From Rhodococcoides corynebacterioides NBRC 14404 (GTDB lineage Bacteria; Actinomycetota; Actinomycetes; Mycobacteriales; Mycobacteriaceae): a DNA stretch of 64,000 bases. Of the stretch, positions 42,889 through 52,355 are shown piece by piece (within the stretch, counting starts at the first letter, position 1; every line of letters starts with the position of its first letter). The notes below the pieces were generated by a model that was not told where the DNA came from, ran no database searches, and was given only the letters and a program-made list of their open reading frames with translations. The stretch covers positions 248,001-312,000 of the forward strand of contig NZ_BCWV01000002.1 in the NCBI RefSeq assembly GCF_001894765.1, written 5' to 3'. A program made the position numbers and the translations under genes.

Positions 42889-43842
42889 ATGGCACCGGAG
42901 GACGCGACCACCGCGTTGGCCCACGGCGAGTACCTCGCCCACGTCGCGCGGCGGGGAGCGGGGTTGCGCCTGCTCGAGCGGTCGGGCCGGGCGTTGACGG
43001 AGACCTGGCCCGCGGGCGAGAAGCCGCCGCTCTCGGCCGGTCTGGTCCTCGCGCCGTGGCCCAACCGCACGCGTGACGGTGAGTTCCCCTTCGGCGGCGC
43101 GACGCACCGCCTCGAGATCACCGAGCCGGCCCGGAACAACGCCAGTCACGGTCTGGTCCGCCGCCGGGACTGGGACGTCGTCGAGCGCACCGCGTCGTCC
43201 GTCACGCACGCGGTCGAGGTGGGCGGGGAGCCGGGCTGGCCGTTCCCGCTGCGCCTGACGGTCCGTCACGCTCTCGCCGACGACGGGCTGACCGTCACCC
43301 ACACCGCGACCAACCTCGGCGACACCGACGCGCCGTTCGGCCTCGGCGTCCACGCCTTCGCGCGGGCCGGGGACGCGCCGCTCGACGAGTGCACGCTGCA
43401 ACTGTCGGCGGGCGTGCGTCTGCCGCTCGATCCGGACCGCAACCTCCCGGCGGGCGGCCCGGTCCCCGTGACGGGCACCGACGCCGACTTCGCCGCCCCA
43501 CGCTCGCTCTCGGGGGTGTGGCTCGACACCCCGTTCAGTGCGCTCGTTCCCGACGCCGACGGCCGGTCGCGCCAGTACCTCACGCCGCCCGACGGTCCGG
43601 CCACCGTCGTGTGGACCGACGCGCGGTTCCCGTGGGTACAGGTCTTCACGGCCGACCCGGCGCACGATCAGGCGTATCCGGATCGCGGCCGGGCGCTCGC
43701 GATCGAGCCCATGACCTGCCCGCCCGACGCCCTGAACTCGGGGATCGACCTCGTCGTCCTCGCGCCGGGGGAGACGTGGACGGGCACGTGGGGGCTCGGC
43801 GTAGCCACCGACGCCACCGACGCGGTCGGGAGCGCCTCGTGA
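42889..43842 (+). CDS. Aldose 1-epimerase family protein
   Basis: A 317-aa galactose-mutarotase-like enzyme that interconverts alpha and beta anomers of hexoses. The family pattern is visible in LVLAPWPNRTRDGEFPFGG, NNASHGLVRRRDWDV (His), FGLGVHAFAR (second His) and a C-terminal EPMTCPPDALNSG with the catalytic Glu. Its stop overlaps the GTG of the PfkB kinase, forming a small sugar operon. Confidence 0.92.
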   Translation: MAPEDATTALAHGEYLAHVARRGAGLRLLERSGRALTETWPAGEKPPLSAGLVLAPWPNRTRDGEFPFGGATHRLEITEPARNNASHGLVRRRDWDVVERTASSVTHAVEVGGEPGWPFPLRLTVRHALADDGLTVTHTATNLGDTDAPFGLGVHAFARAGDAPLDECTLQLSAGVRLPLDPDRNLPAGGPVPVTGTDADFAAPRSLSGVWLDTPFSALVPDADGRSRQYLTPPDGPATVVWTDARFPWVQVFTADPAHDQAYPDRGRALAIEPMTCPPDALNSGIDLVVLAPGETWTGTWGLGVATDATDAVGSAS

Positions 43843-44759
43843 CGATCCTGGTGTGCGGCGAGGCCCTGGTCGACCTGGTGCCGCAGGACGGCGGGCCGAC
43901 GCTGGCGCCGCGTCTGGGCGGCGGACCGTTCAACGTCGCGGTCGCCCTGGGCCGCCTCGGGTCCGACGTGCAGTTCCTCTCGCGCATCTCCACCGACCCG
44001 TTCGGGCGGGATCTCGTCGCCTGGCTGGAGGCGTCGCACGTGGGTCTGGACGTCCTCCAGCGCGGACCGGAGCTGACGACGCTGGCGCTGACCACCCTGG
44101 CCGCCGACGGCTCGGCCGAGTACTCGTTCTACGCGGAGGGCACGGCGGACCGGCTGGTCGAGGATCCCGCGACGATTCCGGAGTCGGTGACCGCCGCGTC
44201 GTTCGGGACGTTGTCGCTGCTCTACGAGCCCGGCGCGTCGGTCTACGCCGCGCTCCTCGCCCGCCTGCACGACGACGGCGTCGTGACCATGCTCGATCCC
44301 AACATCCGGCCGGCCGCGATGACCGACGGCGACGGATACCGGCTGCGGTTCCGCGGGTGGCTGCCGTCGGTGGACGTGCTCAAGGTGTCGGTCGAGGACG
44401 CGGCGTGGCTCGCGGAGGGCCCGTCCGGCACGACGCCGGCGGACTGGCTGGCGGCGGGGGTCACCGCCGTGGTGATCACCCGCGGCGGCGACGGCATCAC
44501 CGTGGTGACCGCGCGCGGCGAGGTGTCGGTGGCCGGGGTGGCGGTCGAGGTCGCCGACACCATCGGCGCCGGCGACACGGTGCACGGGGCGTTCCTGCAT
44601 CACCTCACCGGGCTCGGCGTGGACGGCCCGGACGCGCTGCGCGCGCTGGACGACGACGCGTGGCGACGGGCCGCGGAGTTCGCCGTCCGGGCCGCCGCGA
44701 TCACCGTTTCGCGGCCGGGGGCGGACCCTCCGTGGGCGTCCGAGGTCACCGACGGCTAG
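43839..44759 (+). CDS. PfkB-family carbohydrate kinase (fructokinase-like)
   Basis: A 306-aa ribokinase-fold sugar kinase. N-terminal VCGEALVDLVPQ and GGGPFNVAVALGRLG, and the C-terminal DTIGAGDTVHGAF with the catalytic Asp, are the two PfkB signatures. The sugar is most likely fructose or a related ketose. The GTG at 43839 overlaps the epimerase stop by 4 bp. Confidence 0.93.
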   Translation: MTILVCGEALVDLVPQDGGPTLAPRLGGGPFNVAVALGRLGSDVQFLSRISTDPFGRDLVAWLEASHVGLDVLQRGPELTTLALTTLAADGSAEYSFYAEGTADRLVEDPATIPESVTAASFGTLSLLYEPGASVYAALLARLHDDGVVTMLDPNIRPAAMTDGDGYRLRFRGWLPSVDVLKVSVEDAAWLAEGPSGTTPADWLAAGVTAVVITRGGDGITVVTARGEVSVAGVAVEVADTIGAGDTVHGAFLHHLTGLGVDGPDALRALDDDAWRRAAEFAVRAAAITVSRPGADPPWASEVTDG

Positions 44760-44814
44760 GTTTTATCTCCGACACCACAAGTTCCGTGACCACCGAGCTC
44801 GAGAGGGACCCTTC

Positions 44815-46125
44815 GTGCCCGCTGAGAATGCCGACAACGCCGCCACCGCCAAGCTGATCTACCCCGGTGGCGAACACGAGATGACCATCGCGCGAGCCAC
44901 CGAAGGCAACGACGGTATCGAGCTGGGCAAGCTGCTCGCGAACACGGGATACACGACGCTGGACGGCGGGTTCGTCAACACCGCGTCCACCAAGTCGGCG
45001 ATCACCTACATCGACGGTGCCGAGGGCATCCTGCGCTACCGCGGATACCCGATCGAGCAGCTGGCGGAGAAGTCCTCGTTCATCGAGGTCAGCTACCTGC
45101 TGATCTACGGCGAGCTCCCCACCACCGAGCAGCTGGACGCGTTCACGGACCGCATCCGTCGGCACACGCTGCTGCACGAGGACCTCAAGCGGTTCTTCGA
45201 CGGCTTCCCGCGCAACGCGCACCCGATGCCCGTGGTGTCCTCGGCGGTCAACGCCCTGTCCGCGTACTACCAGGATTCGCTGGACCCGGACGATCCCGAG
45301 CAGGTCGAGCTGTCCACGATCCGTCTGCTGGCCAAGCTGCCGACCATCGCGGCGTACGCGTACAAGAAGTCGGTGGGCCAGCCGTTCCTGTACCCGGACA
45401 ACTCGAAGAGCTACGTCGAGAACTTCCTGCGCATGACGTTCGGCTTCCCGGCCGAGCCGTACGAGGCCGACCCGGAGCTGGTCAAGGCTCTCGACATGCT
45501 GCTGATCCTGCACGCCGACCACGAGCAGAACTGTTCGACGTCGACGGTGCGCCTGGTGGGGTCCTCGGACGCCAACCTGTTCACGTCCATCTCGGGCGGC
45601 ATCAACGCGCTGTGGGGCCCGCTGCACGGCGGCGCCAACCAGGCCGTGCTCGAGATGCTCTACCGCATTCAGGGCGAGGGCGGCGACAGCGCCGACTTCC
45701 TGAACCGGGTGAAGAACAAGGAGGCGGGGGTCAAGCTCATGGGCTTCGGCCACCGCGTCTACAAGAACTACGACCCGCGCGCGGCCATCGTCCGCAAGAC
45801 CGCGCACTCGATCCTCGAGAAGCTGGGTTCCGGCGACGAACTGCTCGACATCGCGATGAAGCTCGAGGAGGTCGCGCTGAACGACGACTACTTCGTCGAG
45901 CGCAAGCTGTACCCGAACGTCGACTTCTACACCGGCCTGATCTACCGGGCGATGGGCTTCCCGGAGCGCATGTTCACGGTGCTGTTCGCGCTCGGTCGCC
46001 TGCCCGGCTGGATCGCGCACTGGCAGGAGATGCACCAGGATCCCCACGGCAAGATCGGCCGTCCGCGCCAGATCTACACCGGCTACACCGAGCGTGCCTA
46101 CGAGGGCATCGACGGGCGTAGCTGA
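44815..46125 (+). CDS. gltA: Citrate synthase (main TCA enzyme)
   Basis: A 436-aa type II-like citrate synthase. Catalytic segments: GPLHGGANQAVLEML (His), KLMGFGHRVYKNYDPR (His) and NVDFYTGLIYRAMGFP (Asp). The N-terminus has the actinobacterial DNAATAKLIYPGGEHE extension, as in M. tuberculosis GltA2 (Rv0896). The GTG at 44815 has GAGAGGGA upstream. A strong terminator hairpin follows. Confidence 0.97.
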   Translation: MPAENADNAATAKLIYPGGEHEMTIARATEGNDGIELGKLLANTGYTTLDGGFVNTASTKSAITYIDGAEGILRYRGYPIEQLAEKSSFIEVSYLLIYGELPTTEQLDAFTDRIRRHTLLHEDLKRFFDGFPRNAHPMPVVSSAVNALSAYYQDSLDPDDPEQVELSTIRLLAKLPTIAAYAYKKSVGQPFLYPDNSKSYVENFLRMTFGFPAEPYEADPELVKALDMLLILHADHEQNCSTSTVRLVGSSDANLFTSISGGINALWGPLHGGANQAVLEMLYRIQGEGGDSADFLNRVKNKEAGVKLMGFGHRVYKNYDPRAAIVRKTAHSILEKLGSGDELLDIAMKLEEVALNDDYFVERKLYPNVDFYTGLIYRAMGFPERMFTVLFALGRLPGWIAHWQEMHQDPHGKIGRPRQIYTGYTERAYEGIDGRS

Positions 46126-46140
46126 CACCACGCACGAACG

Positions 46141-46178
46141 ACGACGGGGGCACCGGCTTCGGCCGGTGCCCCCGTTGT
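46141..46178. terminator. Terminator after gltA
   Basis: ACGACGGGGGCACCGGC pairs with GCCGGTGCCCCCGTTGT over a TTCG tetraloop (17-bp stem with one G-T pair). It separates the convergent gltA and nitrilase genes. Confidence 0.88.
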
Positions 46179-46191
46179 CGTGTGCGGTGGG

Positions 46192-47007
46192 TCAGAAGAC
46201 GCGGTTCGCCAGGACCGGGAGGGTCCGACGGACGCTGTCGAGCTCGGTGACGTCGAGGTCGAGGGTCAGCTCGCCCGGCGCGTCGCCGAGACTGTCCAGA
46301 ACGTCCCCGGTGGGGGAGACCACCATCGAATGCCCGATCCCGACGGGGGCGGTCCCGCTGATCTCGATGCCCGACGCCGCGGGGTCGGCCTGGCCGCAGG
46401 CTGCGACGAACGTCGTCGAGTCCAGTGCGCGGGCGCGGGCGAGCAACGTCCACTGATCGACCTTGCCGGGCCCGCGACCCCACGACGCCGGGACGACGAT
46501 CAGCTGCGCGCCGCGGTCGGCGAGGGTCTGGAAGAGGCCGGGGAAGCGGATGTCGTAGCACGTCGCGAAGCCGACGCCGACGCCGTCGACGTCGACCACC
46601 ACGGGGTCCGATCCCGGTGCGACGGTGTCGGATTCGGCGAATCCGAAGGCGTCGAAGAGATGGATCTTGTCGTACGAGGCCTCGACGCCGCCGCCGGTGA
46701 TCAGCAGGGTGTTGCGTACCCGCTCGGCGGCGTCAGACTCGCCGGACCCACCGGCGGCGGGGGTGAACATGCCCGCCACCACGGTGATGCCGGCGTCGTC
46801 GGCCATGGCGCGTACCGCGCTCGCCCACGGGCCGTCGAGGGGTTCGGCGACGTCGACGATGGACCCGCCGAAGCGACGCATGGTGGCCTCGGGGAGCACG
46901 CAGAGTCGGGCGCCGGCGTCGGCCGCGCTGCGGACCGCGTCGCGCACGATGTCGAGGTTCTCCTGCGGGTCACGCGAGGTGGTGACCTGGGCGAGGCGGA
47001 TCTTCAT
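46192..47007 (-). CDS. Carbon-nitrogen hydrolase (nitrilase superfamily)
   Basis: A 271-aa hydrolase with the Glu-Lys-Cys triad visible as LPEATMRRFGG, SYDKIHLFDAFGF and ATCYDIRFPGLF. The ASWGRGPGKVDQW stretch also fits omega-amidase/deaminated-glutathione-amidase-type members. The ATG at 47007 has AGGAGTG upstream. Divergent from the GntR gene, and the shared 59-bp gap contains a GntR-type palindrome. Confidence 0.92.
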   Translation of the reverse strand: MKIRLAQVTTSRDPQENLDIVRDAVRSAADAGARLCVLPEATMRRFGGSIVDVAEPLDGPWASAVRAMADDAGITVVAGMFTPAAGGSGESDAAERVRNTLLITGGGVEASYDKIHLFDAFGFAESDTVAPGSDPVVVDVDGVGVGFATCYDIRFPGLFQTLADRGAQLIVVPASWGRGPGKVDQWTLLARARALDSTTFVAACGQADPAASGIEISGTAPVGIGHSMVVSPTGDVLDSLGDAPGELTLDLDVTELDSVRRTLPVLANRVF

Positions 47008-47053
47008 GGAACACTCCTGACTCGAGCGAGGACGATCGGTGGCCGATCGCCAG

Positions 47054-47070
47054 GTATACATACTGTATGC
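47054..47070. promoter_or_regulatory. GntR-type palindrome at the gntR start
   Basis: GTATACATACTGTATGC contains the perfect inverted repeat CATAC-T-GTATG (47059-47069) and overlaps the gntR ATG at 47067. The gntR transcript would then be leaderless. A related motif occurs at 49063-49081. Confidence 0.6.
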
Positions 47071-47708
47071 ACGAATTGTCGGGCCGCGAGCGCGCGTACG
47101 CCTACCTGCGCGACCAGGTGTTGTCGTCGCCGGCCGCGACGGGGACGTTCCTCAACGAGGGTGAACTCGCGTCGCAGATCGGCGTCTCGCGGACCCCGGT
47201 GCGCGAGGCGCTCCTGCTGCTCGTGTCCGAAGGTCTGATCGAGATGGTCCGTGGCCGCGGGGCCTACGTGCCGCCGATGTCCGGCCGTCAGATCGGGGAG
47301 CTGATGGACCTGCGCGGCGTGCTCGAGCGGCATGCCGCGGACCTGTGCCTGACGGCGGGAACCGTTCCGGTGGACCGGATGTCGGACACGCTCGATCAGC
47401 AGGAGGCGCTGAGCGAGGGCGCCGCCGAGGACCACGCCCGGACGTTCATCGCCCTCGACGGCGCGTTCCACCAACACCTCATCGACGCCGCGGGCAGCGA
47501 GCTGCTCTCCCACACGTACGCCGGGCTGCGGGCGCGGCAGCTGCGGGCCGGTCTGTCCGCCTTGTTCGGCGCTCCGGACCGCAAGCATCAGGTGTGCACC
47601 GAGCACCGCGCCATCGTCGACGCTCTGCGCGCCGGCGACGCCGCGCGGACCGCGGAGGCGATCGATGCACACCTGACGGTCACGACGCGGATTCTGTTGC
47701 GGGGGTGA
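47067..47708 (+). CDS. GntR-family regulator (FCD domain)
   Basis: A 213-aa regulator: N-terminal winged helix with GELASQIGVSRTPVREALLLL, then an alpha-helical FCD effector domain with the metal-site pattern DGAFHQHLIDAAG and TEHRAIVDAL. Such proteins sense small organic acids. The ATG at 47067 is in the operator-like palindrome. Its last 29 bp overlap the convergent MFS gene. The neighbours (nitrilase, MFS, DUF2848) are its likely regulon. Confidence 0.92.
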   Translation: MHELSGRERAYAYLRDQVLSSPAATGTFLNEGELASQIGVSRTPVREALLLLVSEGLIEMVRGRGAYVPPMSGRQIGELMDLRGVLERHAADLCLTAGTVPVDRMSDTLDQQEALSEGAAEDHARTFIALDGAFHQHLIDAAGSELLSHTYAGLRARQLRAGLSALFGAPDRKHQVCTEHRAIVDALRAGDAARTAEAIDAHLTVTTRILLRG

Positions 47709-49035
47709 GGTTCCGCGCGACGTACTGCTCCTCCTCGGCCGGGTCGGGTCCGCGTCCGAGGATCAGGCCCAGCACGGTGAGCACGCCGGTCACCACGATG
47801 TAGGAGAACACCGGGACCCAGCTGTCGAAGCGGTCCAGCAGGTAGGTGAACATCAGCGGGGCGATGGCGCCGCCGAAGACGCCGGCGATGGTGTAGGCCA
47901 GGGACGCACCCGTCGAGCGCAGGCGCAGCGAGAACTGCTCGGTGACGAAGGCCGCCTGCGGGCCGTACATGAACGAGTGGAACGTCAGCCCCACCACGAC
48001 GCCGAGGACGAGCATGCCGAACGAGCTGCCGCCGATGAGCAGGAAGAACACGGCGACCCAGACCACGCCGCCGACGGCCGCCACGGCGTAGACCAGGCGG
48101 CGGTTGACGAGGTCGCTCACGGCCCCGGCCAGCGGAATGGTGACGAGCTGGAACGCGGACCCGACGAGGATGGCGGTGAGCACCTCGCTACGGACGAATC
48201 CGAGCTTGGACACGCCGTACGTGATCGAGAAGACGGTGAAGAGGGCGTAGATCACGTCGGGCGCGATGCGGGAGAGGATCGCCGCGATCAGCGGCCGCGT
48301 CTGGGTGCGGAACACCTCGGTGATCGGCGCCTCGGGTCGGTCGCCGCTCTTCTGGATGGCCTTGAAGACGGGGGTGTCCTCGAGCTCGAGGCGGATCCAG
48401 AGACCGAAGCCGACCAGCACGGCGGAGAACAGGAACGCCACGCGCCAACCCCAGGACTCGAACTGCTCCTCGGTGAGGGCGAACGTGAGCCCGGCGAGCG
48501 CACCGTTGGCCATGAGGTTGCCGGCGGGCGGGCCGATCTGCGCGGCCGAGGACCAGAATCCGCGGCGCCGTGGGTTGCCGTACTCGCTGGAGAGCAGGAC
48601 CGCGCCGCCCCATTCGCCGCCGACGGCGACACCCTGGGCGAAGCGCAACAGCACCAGGATGATCGGTGCGGCGACGCCGATGGTCGCGTAGCCGGGCAGG
48701 AGTCCGATGAGGAACGTGGTGACGCCGATGAGCAGCAAGGTGATCACCAGCAGCTGTTTGCGTCCGATGACGTCGCCGAGTCGGCCGAACACGAACCCGC
48801 CGATGGGGCGCGCGACGTAGCCGACGGCGTAGGTGGAGAACGCGAGCAGAGTTCCGGTGAGCGGGTCGGACTCCGGGAAGAAGATGATCGGGAAGATCAG
48901 CGCGGCGGAGGCCGAGTAGACCGCGAAGTCGTACCACTCGAGGGCCGTGCCGGTCAGGCTGGCCGCGAAGGCCTTGGTCAGGGACTTACGGTCGGGCCGC
49001 CCTGCCTGCCTTCCGTCGTGTGTGGTGGCGTCCAT
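47680..49035 (-). CDS. MFS metabolite:proton symporter (ProP/ShiA-like)
   Basis: A 451-aa transporter starting at ATG 49035, with the family's LEWYDFAVYSASAALIFPII first helix, motif A as GRLGDVIGRKQLLV and GVAVGGEWGGAVLL. This pattern is typical of the metabolite:H+ symporter group, which takes up organic acids, shikimate or betaines. In the GntR cluster it probably imports the substrate that the nitrilase or DUF2848 protein degrades. Confidence 0.92.
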   Translation of the reverse strand: MDATTHDGRQAGRPDRKSLTKAFAASLTGTALEWYDFAVYSASAALIFPIIFFPESDPLTGTLLAFSTYAVGYVARPIGGFVFGRLGDVIGRKQLLVITLLLIGVTTFLIGLLPGYATIGVAAPIILVLLRFAQGVAVGGEWGGAVLLSSEYGNPRRRGFWSSAAQIGPPAGNLMANGALAGLTFALTEEQFESWGWRVAFLFSAVLVGFGLWIRLELEDTPVFKAIQKSGDRPEAPITEVFRTQTRPLIAAILSRIAPDVIYALFTVFSITYGVSKLGFVRSEVLTAILVGSAFQLVTIPLAGAVSDLVNRRLVYAVAAVGGVVWVAVFFLLIGGSSFGMLVLGVVVGLTFHSFMYGPQAAFVTEQFSLRLRSTGASLAYTIAGVFGGAIAPLMFTYLLDRFDSWVPVFSYIVVTGVLTVLGLILGRGPDPAEEEQYVARNLTPATESAS

Positions 49036-49062
49036 GGGATTCCTTTCGGGGTGTCGTGGGTC

Positions 49063-49081
49063 ATATACTTGCTGTATACAG
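49063..49081. promoter_or_regulatory. Second GntR-type palindrome, MFS/DUF2848 gap
   Basis: ATATACTTGCTGTATACAG contains CTGTATACAG, a perfect palindrome (49072-49081), and shares CTGTAT(A/G)C with the site at 47054-47070. It lies 28 bp upstream of the MFS start and 86 bp before the DUF2848 start. Binding by the same GntR protein is inferred. Confidence 0.55.
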
Positions 49082-49167
49082 AACGTATGCGCAAGCCCCT
49101 GGCGCAGACGAAACCCAGAGTTTTCACGGACCCCCGGGTCCCACAGACCCCGAGACGGAGACCGCTC

Positions 49168-49857
49168 ATGACCGACGCCACCACCCTCACCTTCGATCTG
49201 CCCGACGGCAGTACCCGCGACGTCGTGGTGCACACCCTGCTCAACGCGGGATACGCCGGCCGCAACCAGGAGGAAGTGGCCGCCCACATCGCCGAACTGG
49301 CGGAGCTCGGCGTACCCGCCCCCACGACCACGCCCGCGCTCTACCCCGTCTCGCCGTACCTGGCGCAGCAGACGTCGTCCGTGGCGGTCCAGCACGGGCG
49401 CACGTCCGGCGAGGCGGAGTGGGCGCTGATCGTCGCCGGCGACACGCGGGACGACGTCCTGCTGACCGTCGCGTGCGATCACACCGACCGCGAGCTCGAG
49501 GTCCACGGGGTGGCGTGGAGCAAGAACGCCTCGCCCGACGTCCTCGGGTCCGCCGCATGGAAGCTCACCGAGGTGGCGGACCACCTCGACCGGATCACGC
49601 TGCGCGCGTGGGCCGACGACGTCCTCATCCAGGACGCGTCGCTCGCGGACCTGCTGACGCCCGATCACTGGTTGGACGCGCTGGCCGAGCGCGACCTGTT
49701 CCGCGCGGGCACGGTGCTGCTGTCCGGCACCGTGCAGATGGCGCCGGGGGTCGAGCAGTTCGCGTCGTCGTGGCGCGTCGAGTTGCACGACCCGGTCCTC
49801 GATCGCCGCGTGAGCTGCAGCTACACGGTCGAACGCATGCCGTCGCCGATCGGCTGA
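49168..49857 (+). CDS. DUF2848 family protein (FAH-related)
   Basis: A 229-aa protein with the DUF2848 pattern LNAGYAGRNQEEVAAHIAEL followed by PAPTTTPALYPVSPYLAQQ, and a C-terminal beta-rich half. DUF2848 is distantly related to fumarylacetoacetate hydrolase-fold proteins, so it may hydrolyse or isomerise a short acyl compound. The ATG at 49168 has GGAG upstream; an in-frame ATG at 49087 would add a basic 27-aa leader. Divergent from the MFS gene. Confidence 0.87.
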   Translation: MTDATTLTFDLPDGSTRDVVVHTLLNAGYAGRNQEEVAAHIAELAELGVPAPTTTPALYPVSPYLAQQTSSVAVQHGRTSGEAEWALIVAGDTRDDVLLTVACDHTDRELEVHGVAWSKNASPDVLGSAAWKLTEVADHLDRITLRAWADDVLIQDASLADLLTPDHWLDALAERDLFRAGTVLLSGTVQMAPGVEQFASSWRVELHDPVLDRRVSCSYTVERMPSPIG

Positions 49858-49938
49858 CGACAACCGCGTTAGGGTGATTCGGTACGAGAAACCGCAGTTC
49901 GCGATCGGGCGCCCGCCCGGTCAGACGAGGAGAATGTC

Positions 49939-50295
49939 GTGACCAAGCCCGAGATCGAGTTCCAGCCCGGCCCGCCGCCCACCGATCTCGTGGTCGAGGA
50001 CATCACCGTCGGCGACGGTGCGGAGGCGAAGCCCGGCGGCACCGTCGAGGTCCACTACGTGGGCGTCGAGTTCGACACCGGCGAGGAATTCGATTCGTCC
50101 TGGAACCGCGGCGAGTCCATCACCTTCCCGCTGCGCGGTCTGATCCAGGGTTGGCAGGACGGCATTCCCGGCATGAAGGTCGGCGGGCGTCGTCGTCTGA
50201 CCATTCCGCCGGAGCTCGCCTACGGCCCCGCCGGCGCCGGCCACCGGTTGTCCGGCAAGACGCTCGTCTTCGTCATCGATCTCCTGAACGCCTGA
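49939..50295 (+). CDS. FKBP-type peptidyl-prolyl cis-trans isomerase
   Basis: A 118-aa cytoplasmic FKBP domain: VEVHYVGVEFDTGEEFDSSW, PLRGLIQGWQDGIPGMKVGG and RRLTIPPELAYGPAGAG are the usual core, so it should be an active proline isomerase and foldase. No signal peptide. The GTG at 49939 has GAGGAGA upstream. Its last 23 bp overlap the convergent histidine kinase gene. Confidence 0.95.
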   Translation: MTKPEIEFQPGPPPTDLVVEDITVGDGAEAKPGGTVEVHYVGVEFDTGEEFDSSWNRGESITFPLRGLIQGWQDGIPGMKVGGRRRLTIPPELAYGPAGAGHRLSGKTLVFVIDLLNA

Positions 50296-51610
50296 TCGAC
50301 CCGGGGTCCTCGCCGACCTCGAGCACCACGCGTGCCCCGCCCAGCGGGCTCTCCTCCACTCGTGCGGTTCCGCCGTGCAGGTGAGCCTGCTGGGCCACCA
50401 GCGCCAGCCCCAGTCCCGAGCCACCCGGCGCCGCCCCCGCGCCCCGCTCGAAGCGGCCGAACACCCGCTCGCGCTCGGCCTCCGGGATGCCCGTGCCGTC
50501 GTCGTCGACCACGATCCGTGCACCGGTCGACGTGCGCTCGACGCCGATCACCACCGTGCTCGCCCGGCCGTGCCGGGCAGCGTTGCGCACGGCGTTGTCC
50601 AGGGCCAGCCGCAGACCGGCCGGATGGCCGTGCAGCGGAACGGGTTCCGTCGCCTCCACCCGCACGGTCACGCCCGGCACAGAACGCGCCGCGTCGCGCG
50701 CCACCAGATCCGCCACGTCCACGGCGTCCATCGGGACGCGCTCGGCCGCCGTCGTCAATTCGCCGGAGGCGAGCTTCTCCAGCGCGCCGAGCGTCGTCTC
50801 CACCCGTCCCTGGGTGCGCTGCAGGTCGGCGAGGATCTCCCGTCGCTGCTCGTCGGAGAGATCGAGGGTGCGCAGCACCTCGATGTCGGTGCGCATCGCC
50901 GTCAGCGGGGTGCGGAGCTCGTGCGCCGACACCGCCGCGAAGTCGCGGGCAGTCTCGAGGGCGCTCTCGGTGCGCGCGCGGGCGTCCTCCACGCGCTGGA
51001 GCATGTCCGCCACGGCGGCAGCGAGCTCGTCCGCCTCCCGCACCCCGGTGGATCGCCGGGGCGGGACGGGAGGTTCCCGCGCGACGTCGCGGGTCAGCCG
51101 CATCAGCGGCCGCACCGCGCGGCCGCCGAGCAGCCAGCCGAGCACCGTCGACGCGCCGACCGCGAGGACGCCGGCCCGCAGCACCTGCCATTGCTGGTCG
51201 TCCGTGATGTCCTGGGCCTCCGACAGCGGCACCGCGATCGAGACCGTCGCGCCTGCGCGGGTGGGGACGTCGGCGGTGTAGACGCGGAACGGCACTCCGT
51301 CGACCCCGACCGTCGTCGATCCGGGCCCGAGCGCCGGCAGCTCCGGTTGCGTACTCGCCCGGACGGTGCCGTTCTGCCGGATGGTGATCCCGAACGCCTC
51401 GGATTCCCCGAGGAAGCCGAGGAACATCTCGAACGTCTGCGCCCGCGGTACGACGACGTCGGACGCCAGTTCCAGCCGACGGTCCAACTGGAGCACGTTG
51501 TTGCGGGAGATCGCCGCGGCCACGTACCAGCCGATGAGCGAGACGATGATGATCGCCCCGAGGGCGGTCGCCGCCGCCACGCGGGCGCGCAGCGAGAACG
51601 CGCGCCTCAT
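50273..51610 (-). CDS. prrB: Sensor histidine kinase, PrrB-like
   Basis: A 445-aa membrane kinase: a first transmembrane helix (residues about 10-35), an extracytoplasmic domain, a second helix near 160, HAMP, the H-box [10 protein letters not shown] near residue 230, the N-box [13 protein letters not shown]1 [12 protein letters not shown] and G2 [10 protein letters not shown]. The ATG overlaps the response regulator stop by 4 bp. The pair corresponds to PrrA/PrrB (Rv0903c/Rv0902c) by order and similarity. The signal is unknown. Confidence 0.93.
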   Translation of the reverse strand: MRRAFSLRARVAAATALGAIIIVSLIGWYVAAAISRNNVLQLDRRLELASDVVVPRAQTFEMFLGFLGESEAFGITIRQNGTVRASTQPELPALGPGSTTVGVDGVPFRVYTADVPTRAGATVSIAVPLSEAQDITDDQQWQVLRAGVLAVGASTVLGWLLGGRAVRPLMRLTRDVAREPPVPPRRSTGVREADELAAAVADMLQRVEDARARTESALETARDFAAVSAHELRTPLTAMRTDIEVLRTLDLSDEQRREILADLQRTQGRVETTLGALEKLASGELTTAAERVPMDAVDVADLVARDAARSVPGVTVRVEATEPVPLHGHPAGLRLALDNAVRNAARHGRASTVVIGVERTSTGARIVVDDDGTGIPEAERERVFGRFERGAGAAPGGSGLGLALVAQQAHLHGGTARVEESPLGGARVVLEVGEDPGSIRRSGDR

Positions 51611-52302
51611 GCTCCGGGCCGCAGCACGAACCCCACACCGCGGACCGTGTGCAGGACGCGCGGCGTGCCGTCCGCCTCCATTTTCCGGCGCAGGTAGCCG
51701 ACGAAGACGTCGACGACGTTGGTGTCGGCGACGAAGTCGTAGCCCCACACGAGTTCCAGCAACCGCTCGCGACTGAGGACCACGCCGTGATTGCGGGCCA
51801 GCACGGCGAGCAACTCGAACTCCCGCTTCGTCAGGTCGAGGGTGCGCCCCGCGATGACCGCGCGGTGTCCCGGCTCGTCCACGGTGAGCGGTCCGACGAC
51901 GACGGCGCCGTCGGGCTCCTCGGTCGGGACCGTTCGGCGCCGCAGCATCGCCTTGATGCGGGCGACGAGCTCGGCGAGGACGAACGGCTTGGTCAGGTAG
52001 TCGTCCGCGCCGGCCTCGAGGCCGGCGATCCGATCGTCGACCGAACTGCGCGCACTGAGCACGCAGACGGGAACCTCGTTGCCGCGGGCCCGCAACGCGG
52101 AGACGACGCCGCTCCCGTCGAGGACGGGCATGTTCATGTCGAGCACCACGACATCGGGACGACGCGCGTCGACCAGGTCGAGCGCCACGGCGCCGTCCGG
52201 GGCGGTGATCACCGTGAATCCGCTCAGGCGGAGTCCGCGTTCGAGGGAGGCGAGGACGTCGGCGTCGTCGTCGACGACGAGAACGGTGGCGGAATCGGGC
52301 AC
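51607..52302 (-). CDS. prrA: Response regulator, OmpR/PhoB family (PrrA-like)
   Basis: A 231-aa regulator: receiver domain with [10 protein letters not shown], the phosphoacceptor Asp in [13 protein letters not shown] (about residue 55) and the conserved Lys in YLTKPF; a C-terminal winged helix with [20 protein letters not shown] and [16 protein letters not shown]. The start is a GTG at 52302. First gene of the prrA-prrB operon and divergent from the photolyase with 53 bp between starts. Confidence 0.94.
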   Translation of the reverse strand: MPDSATVLVVDDDADVLASLERGLRLSGFTVITAPDGAVALDLVDARRPDVVVLDMNMPVLDGSGVVSALRARGNEVPVCVLSARSSVDDRIAGLEAGADDYLTKPFVLAELVARIKAMLRRRTVPTEEPDGAVVVGPLTVDEPGHRAVIAGRTLDLTKREFELLAVLARNHGVVLSRERLLELVWGYDFVADTNVVDVFVGYLRRKMEADGTPRVLHTVRGVGFVLRPGA

Positions 52303-52355
52303 GAGGCCATTCTGCCGTGTTCGTCGAGCGAGGATTTCGGGTACGAACTCCGATC

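Noticed and set aside
49087..49167. An in-frame ATG 27 codons upstream of the DUF2848 start, next to the GntR-type palindrome
   Set aside because: The extension is basic and Pro-rich, unlike the family, and the downstream ATG has a ribosome-binding site. A leaderless longer form cannot be fully excluded.
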